DNA of 33,259 bases from Gammaproteobacteria bacterium (GCA_003645385.1 QNEY01000002.1:1-33259); one strand, 5' to 3'; counted from the stretch's first letter, positions 25,248 through 32,604 are shown. The notes: generated by a model from the sequence alone, not told the origin. Numbers and translations are program-made.

Positions 25248-26135
25248 ATGGCAATTACAACGATACCATCAACAGGCGTTTACGGAGCAGACATAGCAGC
25301 CCCGATTAATACGAACTTCAGTGAAATTGACGAGAAGATAAAAGTCATGATTTTTACAATGCCGCTTACTGGCGTTGTAGATACTCGGCTCAACTGGATC
25401 GGCAACGACACAGTAATAACAACAGGCGAAACAGGCGACTACTCGACAGACTTTGGAGCAGTGAACCAGCACATCTGCATCAAGATTAATACAATAACAA
25501 CAGGTGGAGACATTGTTATAACTGGCACAAAAGTACACGAGTCAACAATGATCCCAACAGCGGCAACAGAGACAATCACAGTGGACACATCTACAGATCA
25601 GAGATATCAAACCAACCTTAAGTGGTTGGAGATTACTAATATTGATGTGAGCGATTTGGATACGCCAGATTATGATGTTGAGCTTTGCGGATACTTAGAT
25701 TTTGGCAACTCAGCATGGACAGTTGTTGGCTACAGAGCAGACATTAAGACATCAAGCAATACTTCTGATTTTGCTTTGCAACTGGTAAAGGTTCAGGATG
25801 ACGGATCAAAAAAAATGTCATACGTGCCGATGGAAGATTACGGTCATGACTCTCTCTCTAACGGGGGCAAGTATTTTGACAATCTCAGAACAGGTGGAGA
25901 TGACAGAGGCTTCACCATGACAGGCAGCGTTCCGCTTGCAGACAATAACGACAATATGTGCTATAAGGCACTTGATTTTAATAGTTATTTTACAAGCGAT
26001 GAGAATGTTTTAGATGGCACGCTGAACGAAGGGTTATTAATCCATCTAGAAGGGCGAACAGCAACAGGGACAGCAAGCGGTATCTCAGCGATTGACCATA
26101 TTTGCCTTTCATTATACTATACTAAAGAGGCATAA
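25248..26135 (+). CDS. Fibre/receptor-binding protein B with shared N-terminal module
   Basis: 295 aa, starting 9 nt after the previous gene with TTAGGAG upstream. It shares the N-terminal module (IPSTGVYGADIAAPINTNFS) with protein A and then diverges into a larger domain: VDTRLNWIGNDTVIT, WLEITNIDVSDLDTPDYDVE, a central VGYRADIKTSSNTSDF section and ISAIDHICLSLYYTKE at the end. All beta-rich with no catalytic pattern. A and B could be alternative receptor-binding proteins on one docking site, or two different layers of a fibre. Confidence 0.72.
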   Translation: MAITTIPSTGVYGADIAAPINTNFSEIDEKIKVMIFTMPLTGVVDTRLNWIGNDTVITTGETGDYSTDFGAVNQHICIKINTITTGGDIVITGTKVHESTMIPTAATETITVDTSTDQRYQTNLKWLEITNIDVSDLDTPDYDVELCGYLDFGNSAWTVVGYRADIKTSSNTSDFALQLVKVQDDGSKKMSYVPMEDYGHDSLSNGGKYFDNLRTGGDDRGFTMTGSVPLADNNDNMCYKALDFNSYFTSDENVLDGTLNEGLLIHLEGRTATGTASGISAIDHICLSLYYTKEA

Positions 26136-26137
26136 TT

Positions 26138-26509
26138 ATGACACGCACACAATTATTAACAGCGATAAATAACAGGGATGTATTACAAAACAGATATGAC
26201 TATTTGCTTGTCAGGGATGAGGTGCTTGATGATGTTGTGCCTGCTTATTTCCCTGGTGCTGATAGTGATGTTACTTGGGAGCAATATGTCAGAGGTCATA
26301 TTATCGAGACCGATATCTGCGAAAGCTCTGGCGGCATTGACTATCCATTAGTAATAATCTCTTTAGGCGTTCCGGATGATGATCACAAAAATCGACATAA
26401 TGAATTCCCGTCAGTCTATTACTATCTCTGGATTGATTATTTTGGGGTTGAATCATTAGTGTTAGAATCAGAACTTGGCGAGTACATCGAAAATATAGAA
26501 CCTGAATAA
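26138..26509 (+). CDS. Hypothetical protein at the end of the tail module
   Basis: 123 aa, starting 2 nt after fibre B. The sequence is acidic, with an N-terminal helix (QLLTAINNRDVLQNRYDYL), an aromatic middle (YFPGADSDVTWEQYV) and a DYPLVIISLGVPDDDH then YYYLWIDYFGVESLVL section. It is not recognised. It may be a small virion protein or fibre assembly helper, judging only from the place between fibres and lysis genes. Confidence 0.65.
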   Translation: MTRTQLLTAINNRDVLQNRYDYLLVRDEVLDDVVPAYFPGADSDVTWEQYVRGHIIETDICESSGGIDYPLVIISLGVPDDDHKNRHNEFPSVYYYLWIDYFGVESLVLESELGEYIENIEPE

Positions 26510-26535
26510 TAATTATATTGACAAAGGATATAATC

Positions 26536-26925
26536 ATGAGCGAAAATGACATTAACTATATCATAACAAAAGAGGAAACCGATATGTCAGATAGGGAATT
26601 GTTTGATCTGAAAATGGAACGTATTGACGAGAAGATTTCCGGCATTTTGGTCAGTAATGCAAGTCTCACGTCAGCGGTGAGTGAGCTGTCAAAGATTGTA
26701 ACTAGGCTGACTGTCCAGTTTGACGCTCAGACTCATCCATCGCAAAAATGCAATGACTTTCTCTTTGCCAAATTTGTTAGCAAAGAGAACGCACCGTTTG
26801 TGATTGGTGAGGTGGTTGATAATAAGGTTACTAAATTTTGGACTAATATCAAGTTGATATATGGAGCGATTGCAGGCATTGCGGGCGTTTTTGGCTGGCT
26901 TGTGTACAAGCTTACAGGAGTATAG
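26536..26925 (+). CDS. Holin-like membrane protein
   Basis: 129 aa from ATG 26536 (AAAGGA upstream); a TTG 18 nt earlier is less likely. Residues about 20-70 form a coiled coil (ELFDLKMERIDEKISGILVS, VSELSKIVTRLTVQ), and one hydrophobic segment ends the protein (residues about 108-126, IKLIYGAIAGIAGVFGWLVY). A coiled coil followed by a C-terminal membrane span is the plan of XhlA-type holin-associated proteins. It starts the lysis block, two genes before the terminator. Confidence is moderate because a lone C-terminal span is also seen in other small membrane proteins. Confidence 0.6.
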   Translation: MSENDINYIITKEETDMSDRELFDLKMERIDEKISGILVSNASLTSAVSELSKIVTRLTVQFDAQTHPSQKCNDFLFAKFVSKENAPFVIGEVVDNKVTKFWTNIKLIYGAIAGIAGVFGWLVYKLTGV

Positions 26926-26926
26926 C

Positions 26927-27526
26927 ATGAAATATAATGATTTTAGCCTTGTCCTGTTCTCCGGACGCTCTAAAATATCATGGTTGATTAGATTCTCGAG
27001 ATGGCTGTTCAAAGGCAAATTTGGCAAATTCTCACATGTTGAAATGATTTATAATATTGAGACTGAGCAGGGATCAATGGTGTTTGGGTCAACTAGTCAA
27101 TGTGATCTGCCTGATTATTACACCGGCAAACAAAAGAACGGTGTACAATGCCATAAACTACAGGATAGAGTCAACGATTATGATGGAGATGTTTATATCA
27201 GGGAGTTTATTGCTCCTCCTGATTTCCTGCATGCTAAGAAATTACCGTTCTCTTTGTTCCGTGATAAATTTAAAAATGTTAAATACGAGAAAAGCCCGCT
27301 AGAACTTTTGAAGGCTGAATACGATGGGGTTTTTGGCAAAAACAAAGAAGACACAGCAAGTCAATTTTGCTCTGAGATAGTGGTAGGATGCTTGAAAGTT
27401 TGCCGGATTATCAAAACAAGTATCCCTGCTAATGAATTTACCCCTGAGGATACAAATAAAGTCATTGACAAGTACGTTACAAGCGGTAAATTTGGCAAAA
27501 CTATATTAATAAAAAAGACAAATTAA
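26927..27526 (+). CDS. Permuted papain-fold hydrolase (YiiX/NlpC-P60-like)
   Basis: 199 aa; ATG 26927 follows the holin-like stop by 1 nt, while the longer frame from 26861 is only a shadow inside that gene. The circularly permuted NlpC/P60 plan is visible: catalytic His37 in GKFSHVEM near the N-terminus, and Cys148 in QFCSEIVV near the C-terminus. Such proteins hydrolyse peptide or amide bonds in cell-wall peptides or lipids. In the lysis block it could be a second cell-wall or membrane-active lysis enzyme next to the M15 peptidase, or a host-modifying enzyme. A strong terminator follows 36 nt downstream. Confidence 0.72.
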   Translation: MKYNDFSLVLFSGRSKISWLIRFSRWLFKGKFGKFSHVEMIYNIETEQGSMVFGSTSQCDLPDYYTGKQKNGVQCHKLQDRVNDYDGDVYIREFIAPPDFLHAKKLPFSLFRDKFKNVKYEKSPLELLKAEYDGVFGKNKEDTASQFCSEIVVGCLKVCRIIKTSIPANEFTPEDTNKVIDKYVTSGKFGKTILIKKTN

Positions 27527-27562
27527 ATTATGTACTACTCCTCCAGGAAGTACGTTACCAGG

Positions 27563-27602
27563 AAGCCGGCAAAGTCTCAATCCCTTTAGCCGGCTTTTTT
27601 TT
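27563..27602 (+). terminator. Intrinsic (Rho-independent) terminator
   Basis: Stem AAGCCGGC (27563-27570) pairs perfectly with GCCGGCTT (27589-27596) around an 18-nt loop, followed by a T run to 27602. It ends the late operon after the papain-fold gene. A pair of CCAGGAAG repeats (27543-27550, 27558-27565) lies just before it. Oddly, the next start codon (27606) is 3 nt past the T run. Confidence 0.9.
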
Positions 27603-27605
27603 GTT

Positions 27606-28019
27606 ATGAAACCTAAGCGAAAACGTTACCGAAATAAAGGCAGATACCCAAGTGTATTCCATTATGATTTTAAAAATCAGATACTCAGGGAACTCGATGT
27701 GCCTTTGGAATCCCGATTATTACAGCAAGGCGATCAGTGTATTGTTGAGGTGGTCGAGGATGGCGTGAGAATGCAGAAGTTAGCGACATTTATTTTTTAC
27801 CAGATCAGGACAGACAGTAAATCAACTCAGATAATGGTGCGACTGTACATCAATAATAAACTAGTAAAGAAGCGACTGAGCATTCGCAGGTTGCTCATCC
27901 AAGGAGAAAAAACTTATGTCAAAACAATACTTGATGCCGGTAAAAGACTGGGGCAAAGTGAGATATTTCAGCAAGCAAGAAATTGCTTGCAAATGCGGTT
28001 GCCAGGCGGCGGATATTGA
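27606..28019 (+). CDS. Basic hypothetical protein overlapping the endolysin gene
   Basis: 137 aa, highly basic at the N-terminus (MKPKRKRYRNKGRY), then a beta-rich middle (QCIVEVVEDGVRMQK, ATFIFYQIRTDSKSTQIMVR). It has no ribosome site and starts directly after the terminator T run. Its last 104 nt overlap the endolysin gene in another frame, so the C-terminal 34 residues are encoded twice over. The first 100 residues look protein-like and have no competing frame, which argues that the gene is real. It is probably translated from read-through transcripts. No family recognised; an RNA- or DNA-binding role would fit the charge but is a guess. Confidence 0.5.
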   Translation: MKPKRKRYRNKGRYPSVFHYDFKNQILRELDVPLESRLLQQGDQCIVEVVEDGVRMQKLATFIFYQIRTDSKSTQIMVRLYINNKLVKKRLSIRRLLIQGEKTYVKTILDAGKRLGQSEIFQQARNCLQMRLPGGGY

Positions 28020-28311
28020 TGCACGAGTAATGTATGTAGCTGATATTGTGCGAGCATATACAAGGTTGCCAATGGTGATAACATCTGGGGTGAGATGTGC
28101 GGCACACAACAAGGCAGTTGGTGGAGCTAAAGACTCAGCCCATGTACAAGGATTTGCATTAGATATCCAGGTTAATGATGCAGTGCACAGGCGACTAATC
28201 AGGCATGCTTTGTCATTGTTTGGCGATGTTATTGGTATTGGGCAAGGCGAAAACTTCATACATTTCGATATTGACACAAAAAAACCAAAAAGAGAATGGC
28301 TATATAAATAG
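27916..28311 (+). CDS. Endolysin, M15 peptidase (D-Ala-D-Ala carboxypeptidase-like)
   Basis: 131 aa with AAGGAG upstream of ATG 27916. The zinc site of the M15_3 family is visible: His76 and Asp83 in DSAHVQGFALDI and His116 in FIHFDID (Asp118 follows). SGVRCAAHN at 57-65 is the typical preceding block. The N-terminal YFSKQEIACKCGC is also a usual feature of these enzymes. It cleaves peptidoglycan stem peptides at the end of infection. There is no signal peptide, so it needs the holin. It lies downstream of the late terminator, so its expression depends on read-through or an unseen promoter. Confidence 0.9.
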   Translation: MSKQYLMPVKDWGKVRYFSKQEIACKCGCQAADIDARVMYVADIVRAYTRLPMVITSGVRCAAHNKAVGGAKDSAHVQGFALDIQVNDAVHRRLIRHALSLFGDVIGIGQGENFIHFDIDTKKPKREWLYK

Positions 28312-28458
28312 CTACAACACAACAACATAACACAATTCTATAAAAATATAATAAAAAAATATATTTTTTTTCTTGGCAAGAAAACGCTCGTATATATTAT
28401 CAACCCATAAGTGATAAGGATTGAGTGAAACGAAAACAAAAAAAACCTGGAGGAAAAG
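28312..28458. other. 147-bp AT-rich intergenic region before the early operon
   Basis: A very AT-rich gap between the endolysin and the first early gene. It contains the palindrome A7-TATA-T7 (28353-28370), the operator-like palindrome 28368-28384 and the promoter-like boxes described separately, and ends with CTGGAGG, the ribosome site of the gene at 28459. The A/T palindrome lacks a GC stem, so it is a poor terminator on its own. This is the likely boundary between late and early transcription. Confidence 0.6.
28368..28400 (+). promoter_or_regulatory. Putative early promoter overlapped by a 17-bp operator palindrome
   Basis: TTTTCTTGGCAAGAAAA (28368-28384) is a perfect 8-bp inverted repeat around one central base. 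Inside it, TTGGCA (28373-28378) can act as a -35 box, with TATTAT (28395-28400) as a -10 at 16-bp spacing. A protein bound to the palindrome would cover the -35 box. The HTH protein encoded at 29253 is a candidate ligand, which is inference. Confidence 0.5.
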
Positions 28459-28719
28459 ATGAACAAATTATTTGGTAGAAACGTCAATCATTACAAGACT
28501 GTTTGGCAACAAGCAGATCCCAAGTCTGGGAGGCGAGAGAGGGTGCGAGTATTGCACCAAGTGGCAACATTTCTACAGTTCGGGCTGGAGGCTGAAGAAT
28601 ATGACAACTCGGCTTGTAGTGCTACAGTTGCAATCATTATGACGGACACCGGAACGTTACAATTTATTGATCCACGAGACATCCAATTTATCGACACGGA
28701 GGATATATGTTACCAATGA
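28459..28719 (+). CDS. Hypothetical early protein
   Basis: 86 aa, first gene after the intergenic region, with a strong CTGGAGGAAAAG ribosome site. The sequence starts with a basic segment (KSGRRERVRVLHQVATF) and ends with strand-like QFIDPRDIQFIDTEDICY. It is not recognised. The end overlaps the next small membrane gene by 13 nt. First genes of early operons often encode host-takeover or anti-defence proteins, but nothing specific is visible. Confidence 0.7.
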   Translation: MNKLFGRNVNHYKTVWQQADPKSGRRERVRVLHQVATFLQFGLEAEEYDNSACSATVAIIMTDTGTLQFIDPRDIQFIDTEDICYQ

Positions 28720-28838
28720 TCATTTCATTCAGCTCACTTGCGATATTATTACTGATCGTAATATTTCATCAGGCAAACGTAATTGACAAATTGACAGATG
28801 AGATTGATCAACTGGAGGATGCAAATGAGCAAGATTAA
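28707..28838 (+). CDS. Small membrane protein with coiled-coil end
   Basis: 43 aa. GGAGG at 28698-28702 lies 4 nt before ATG 28707, or 13 nt before the in-frame ATG 28716. One hydrophobic segment (MIISFSSLAILLLIVIFHQ) is followed by a short heptad-like acidic tail (IDKLTDEIDQLEDAN). It overlaps genes on both sides. A tiny membrane protein with a coiled-coil tail could be a phage membrane-stress or superinfection-exclusion protein, or a lysis accessory. Confidence is moderate because of size, but ribosome site and tight packing support it. Confidence 0.6.
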   Translation: MLPMIISFSSLAILLLIVIFHQANVIDKLTDEIDQLEDANEQD

Positions 28839-29256
28839 GAATGCTATCGACTCAGCTGTTGCAGATCCTTTCTTCTTTCTGATTTGCTCACTAGTAATAC
28901 TTGGATCGTTTGTGATTATATTATTGATCGAGATTATAAAACGGAAAAAGCGGGATGAAAAAGATGATAATTACATAACTCAGGCTGCTAGTATTGCTGG
29001 AAAAGATGTTAGCGTTACACCTTTATCAAAATGGTTTCACGTCATTGATTACCAGGGGTTTAAGATCTACATTTCTATAGTCGGCACAATTGACAGCATC
29101 CAGATATACAATAAATATAATCAAAAACTATTTGAGGTGTATGATCCGTATATGACTCTCAAATCAGCTCGTAAGCTGGCGATCAAATGGCTTGAGGGTG
29201 AGAACCTTGTAGTAAAAAAACGAAAAGGAAATAGAAATAAAAGGAGGAGAAAATGA
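28825..29256 (+). CDS. Single-span membrane protein with basic cytoplasmic domain
   Basis: 143 aa from ATG 28825, with GGAGG (28814-28818) 6 nt upstream. The longer frame from 28798 would include that ribosome site. One clear membrane segment (about residues 15-40, LICSLVILGSFVIILLIEII) is followed by KRKK, so the rest is probably cytoplasmic. The remaining domain (HVIDYQGFKIYISIVGTIDS, ARKLAIKWLEG) ends in a very basic tail (KKRKGNRNKRRRK). The function is unknown; it is paired with the 43-aa membrane protein encoded just upstream. Confidence 0.7.
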   Translation: MSKIKNAIDSAVADPFFFLICSLVILGSFVIILLIEIIKRKKRDEKDDNYITQAASIAGKDVSVTPLSKWFHVIDYQGFKIYISIVGTIDSIQIYNKYNQKLFEVYDPYMTLKSARKLAIKWLEGENLVVKKRKGNRNKRRRK

Positions 29257-29483
29257 ATCTTAGAGAACGTTACAGCTCTGTCAATGACCAGCTTGTACAG
29301 GATGGATTGGCAAAGCTGAAATTGAAAGAACTGGCTCAACTGTTAGGTACAGAGCCAAGTACACTGTCAAGCTATTTCCGACTTGAGCAGCAAGACAGTG
29401 ACAACGAGCAAAAACTACGTGAGGCATTACCCGGAATAACAGCCGCACGAAAAGCAAGTAAGATGGCACTGGAGTCAAAATGA
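29253..29483 (+). CDS. Small helix-turn-helix protein
   Basis: 76 aa, ATGA overlap with the previous gene and AAGGAGG upstream. Residues about 21-43 (KLKLKELAQLLGTEPSTLSS) form a good helix-turn-helix of the Cro/C1 (XRE) type: LKELAQLLG is helix 2, and TEPSTLSSYFR is the recognition helix. The rest is helical. As the only HTH protein apart from the terminase small subunit, it is the best candidate for a regulator of the early promoter. It is shorter than a lysogeny repressor and lacks a dimerisation or cleavage domain. Confidence 0.65.
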   Translation: MNLRERYSSVNDQLVQDGLAKLKLKELAQLLGTEPSTLSSYFRLEQQDSDNEQKLREALPGITAARKASKMALESK

Positions 29484-29788
29484 GCCATATTAATCAATTA
29501 AAGAAGATTGTGGACAAGTTTGTTGAGGATGCCAAAGAACAGCCGAGAACACCGATCATGAGCATTGCAAGGGCGATGGAGCGGCGATTGGCTGAGAGGA
29601 AGGCTGAGTATATGCAGTGGAAGAATGAATCTGTGTCTGCTCTATTTGCAGGGATAGAGAAAGAGTTAAGCAACGCAACAGGTGATGCCAGATTTTTAGC
29701 CAAAAAGGTAGTCAAACAGAAGGCTGTCAGGATAGCTAATTTTGCAATGATGATCTACAACAACGCAGGAAAGCAGGTGGGAAAATGA
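29480..29788 (+). CDS. Hypothetical helical protein
   Basis: 102 aa, start overlapping the HTH gene stop. Almost wholly helical and basic (IMSIARAMERRLAERKAEYM, RFLAKKVVKQKAVRIANFAMMIY). It has no membrane segment. It directly precedes the nuclease gene with an ATGA overlap, so it may work with the nuclease and the RDF-like protein in DNA metabolism. No family recognised. Confidence 0.7.
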   Translation: MSHINQLKKIVDKFVEDAKEQPRTPIMSIARAMERRLAERKAEYMQWKNESVSALFAGIEKELSNATGDARFLAKKVVKQKAVRIANFAMMIYNNAGKQVGK

Positions 29789-30921
29789 GTAAAATCAAAT
29801 GGGAAATGAACAAAACAGGACAGCCAACGCTCACAAGTGGTCAACATGTGTACACGGTCACTGAGTTTGCCGAAGGCAAAATAGAACTGCATTTGCACCT
29901 ATGGAATAAGCACATATTTACGACTGCTCATCCATCATTGGCAGCAGCTAAAATATCGGCAAAACGGGATCTAAAAAAGAGAGTAGAGCAAGCGGTTAAG
30001 CTTGAGGACATCCCTGAGCTGAACGAGATCTACGAAGCGGAGATTGCTAAAGAAATTGACATTCCGCAAATGCCAATGGAGACAGCAAAAACAAATTCTG
30101 AAAGGCAAGCAAGAACAGCTGTGTATCGCTGTGATAATATCAAAAATGGTAGATGGTATGTGGTCAAGGATGTTGAGACTGGTGAGGTGCATCATGAGTC
30201 AAAACCATCTGTCACTACTATATTATCTGCTGTGATGCCGACTCCTCCGCAATTGGTCAACTGGCAAGTAAAACAAGGATGGAATGAGGAACAAAACAAA
30301 GCCGAGTACCGGAACTATATGAACGAGCGGGCTGAGGTGGGCACTGCTGTACATGTTGCGATTGATCGTTTTTTAGCAGATGGGACAATTGATCTGGACG
30401 CCGAGCCTCATTATTTTGATGCCGAGAAAAAGAAAATGTTCTTGGGATTTATTGGTTTTATGTTTGTGCATAAGCCTCAATCTATCCAGTCGGAATTGAC
30501 AATGTTACATCCGGATCTGCCTTTTGCCGGTACCGCTGATATGATAGCTGAGATTGATGATGAGCTATGGCTGATCGACTATAAGACCGGAGCCGAGAAC
30601 CCTGTACAGCACACAATCCAACTTAATATGTACAAGATGCTCTACGAGGCTATGACAGGGCAAGAGATCAAGCACATTGCCTGCTTATATATTAATGGCA
30701 AAAATAAAGGTCATTGGAAGAGCAAGACCAAAAAACAATCTGCTCAGTACAGACTAAAAGAGTATGAGTTTTTACCAAGACGGCAAGTCTTACAAACTGT
30801 GAAGATGTATAATTATTTGACCACAGGCGACTATGACAAGTCACCTGAGCCAATCCCAAGAGAAACAATCTACAACCTTGACGATGCCCGATCCGGTGCA
30901 TACGTTGACAACAGAGTATAG
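29785..30921 (+). CDS. RecB/Cas4-like PD-(D/E)XK nuclease
   Basis: 378 aa. The nuclease domain occupies about residues 140-330: PSVTTILSAVMPTPP, then GTAVHVAIDRFL (motif I region), FAGTADM with Asp252, then LWLIDYKTG with Asp265 and Lys267, and the QLNMYKML helix with Gln/Tyr typical of RecB-family exonucleases. Residues 1-100 are a separate, poorly conserved domain. There is no visible four-cysteine Fe-S cluster of true Cas4. It probably resects DNA ends for phage recombination. It is coupled to the helical protein upstream and the RDF-like gene downstream. Confidence 0.85.
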   Translation: MSKIKWEMNKTGQPTLTSGQHVYTVTEFAEGKIELHLHLWNKHIFTTAHPSLAAAKISAKRDLKKRVEQAVKLEDIPELNEIYEAEIAKEIDIPQMPMETAKTNSERQARTAVYRCDNIKNGRWYVVKDVETGEVHHESKPSVTTILSAVMPTPPQLVNWQVKQGWNEEQNKAEYRNYMNERAEVGTAVHVAIDRFLADGTIDLDAEPHYFDAEKKKMFLGFIGFMFVHKPQSIQSELTMLHPDLPFAGTADMIAEIDDELWLIDYKTGAENPVQHTIQLNMYKMLYEAMTGQEIKHIACLYINGKNKGHWKSKTKKQSAQYRLKEYEFLPRRQVLQTVKMYNYLTTGDYDKSPEPIPRETIYNLDDARSGAYVDNRV

Positions 30922-30927
30922 GAGATA

Positions 30928-32073
30928 ATGATGAATGAACGAATAGAAATACCACAGATGAGCAGTGAGCCGTCATTCCAGAAGCGAGCTGGAACAATTA
31001 AAATTGGAGAGAAAGTCCCCGGAACAACAAAAACTGGGAAAGAATATGAAAGACCTGTAGCAACTGACTACTTTATCATGCACAGTGACAATCCTGATTT
31101 TGAGAAAGCTTTTAAAAAGCTTTACGGGGATGAGCCTAAGTCAATCAAGATTGCCTTTGCAAGTAATCAGCAAGAGCAGTTTTGTACCAATTACATGCGA
31201 CGATACACCAGCTCTGATGGCTTGGCATGTATGGGCAACAATGATAAAGCAAAGGTCAGAAATGACCTAAATGAATGGCAGTTAACGGATTGCCCTTGTC
31301 AGCATGCACAACCGGATAGTAAAAACCGAATTAATTGTCATCAAGTAGTGACACTTGACTTTCTCTTGCCGGAGATCGATGTGCTTAATACTTTTAGATT
31401 TTCCACAAAATCTTTTTATACAAGAGAAAATCTATTTAGCACAATCCAGAATCTAATGGCAATGACAACCAATAAGCCAATGCACATTGTACTTGATATG
31501 ACTGTTGAACTGAAAGAAAAACAGGTCAATAAACAAAAAAAGATCTATCCAGTTGTGTCTCTTTACATTCCCGACCTGACAATTAGCAGACTACAAAAAA
31601 TAGAGACATTATCAATCGCTCAGAGATTAGGTTTCTTTTTAGGTGTTGAGCCGGAGAAAGTAATGATTGAAGCTCCTGTTGACGAGCCGGTAGGAGCTGA
31701 GATAATTGACCAGGGAACTGGTGAGATTGTCAATGCAGTGATTAGCCTTGATGACCGATTGCAAGCAATTTTTGAGGCTGACCGGATCGATTATGATATG
31801 CTGAGATTTTTACTTGATAATGTAGTTGGATCTAATGTTGAGGTGATGGCAGTTGATATTTGTAGCAGAATTGAAGCGAATCCCGATTATAAAATAGTTA
31901 ATTTTGAGCAATCAAAGGAGCTGACAGCTCTCAAAAAAGCACACTTGAAAGAGTATCAAAAGATGTTGGCGAGCGAGAATGTCAAGCACTGGCTGTACCT
32001 GACAGAAGAGCGGGCAAGCATCGTGATCAAGAATCTCAGATCAATGAACCAGCAAAATGAGCTGGAAGTGTAG
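30928..32073 (+). CDS. Gp3-like / recombination-directionality-factor-like protein
   Basis: 381 aa from ATG 30928 (ATAGGAG upstream; ATG 30931 is equally possible). The N-terminal 60 residues (RAGTIKIGEKVPGTTKTGKE, DYFIMHSDNPDFEKAF) and the following CMGNN, CPCQH, NCHQ cysteines and TLDFLLPEID section fit the Gp3/RDF-like family seen in many phages without an integrase. There is no integrase here, so it is unlikely to be an excision factor; pairing with the nuclease suggests a DNA-binding or recombination role. The C-terminal 130 residues are helical. The family call is by pattern only. Confidence 0.6.
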   Translation: MMNERIEIPQMSSEPSFQKRAGTIKIGEKVPGTTKTGKEYERPVATDYFIMHSDNPDFEKAFKKLYGDEPKSIKIAFASNQQEQFCTNYMRRYTSSDGLACMGNNDKAKVRNDLNEWQLTDCPCQHAQPDSKNRINCHQVVTLDFLLPEIDVLNTFRFSTKSFYTRENLFSTIQNLMAMTTNKPMHIVLDMTVELKEKQVNKQKKIYPVVSLYIPDLTISRLQKIETLSIAQRLGFFLGVEPEKVMIEAPVDEPVGAEIIDQGTGEIVNAVISLDDRLQAIFEADRIDYDMLRFLLDNVVGSNVEVMAVDICSRIEANPDYKIVNFEQSKELTALKKAHLKEYQKMLASENVKHWLYLTEERASIVIKNLRSMNQQNELEV

Positions 32074-32081
32074 GGGGAGAA

Positions 32082-32369
32082 ATGAAAGAATATATAATAA
32101 CTATACTATGCTTAGTAGCATTTAGTATAATGCTCACATCTGTAGTAAAAAATGCGAATAGGCAAGAATTAATCATTGACAAGATTGATTCGTTGTCATG
32201 CCAACAGACTCAGATTACCAAACAAGACTCAATTATAGCTGAGCAAGCTGTTTATATCTCGCAAATTGAAGCTGAGCTGGATAAACGCACAGAGGATTTG
32301 AAAGTAATTAATAACGAGATGGAGGATATTCTCAGAACCTTACGTAAAGAAATGGATGTGTGGAAATGA
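32082..32369 (+). CDS. Membrane-anchored coiled-coil protein
   Basis: 95 aa with GGGGGAG upstream of ATG 32082. One N-terminal membrane segment (residues about 5-22, IITILCLVAFSIMLTSVV) is followed by a continuous coiled coil to the end (IAEQAVYISQIEAELDKRTE, INNEMEDILRTLRKEMD). This is the plan of an inner-membrane spanin (Rz-like), but no Rz1 lipoprotein is nested in it and it lies in the early region, so the call stays general. It overlaps the next gene as ATGA. Confidence 0.65.
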   Translation: MKEYIITILCLVAFSIMLTSVVKNANRQELIIDKIDSLSCQQTQITKQDSIIAEQAVYISQIEAELDKRTEDLKVINNEMEDILRTLRKEMDVWK

Positions 32370-32590
32370 ACTACGAAGAAATCAAAACAGCAATAGACAA
32401 CGGCAAGAAAGTAATCATTGTCATTGCTGAACCTGAGATAGTCGAGAAAGCGATTACTTACGGATTGGCTATGGATTATGCCTGGAGTGGGAAGATAGAG
32501 ATGCTCCCTGATTATCCCTTTCCAATGAAACTAGTAACAACTCTCATCAAGAAACCTTATGAGGTGAAATCTTTGTGGGATAAAATCTAA
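32366..32590 (+). CDS. Small hypothetical protein
   Basis: 74 aa from ATG 32366, coupled to the previous stop (ATGA, 32366-32369); the GTG two codons earlier is less likely. Sequence: a strand KKVIIVIAEPEIVEKAITYG, then YAWSGKIEMLPDYPFPMKL and a Lys-rich end. It contains no membrane segment. The function is not recognised. Confidence 0.7.
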   Translation: MNYEEIKTAIDNGKKVIIVIAEPEIVEKAITYGLAMDYAWSGKIEMLPDYPFPMKLVTTLIKKPYEVKSLWDKI

Positions 32591-32604
32591 ACTGGAGGAT
32601 TAAA

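Noticed and set aside
21681..26135. Diversity-generating retroelement acting on the fibre genes
   Set aside because: No reverse transcriptase and no template/variable repeat pair were seen.
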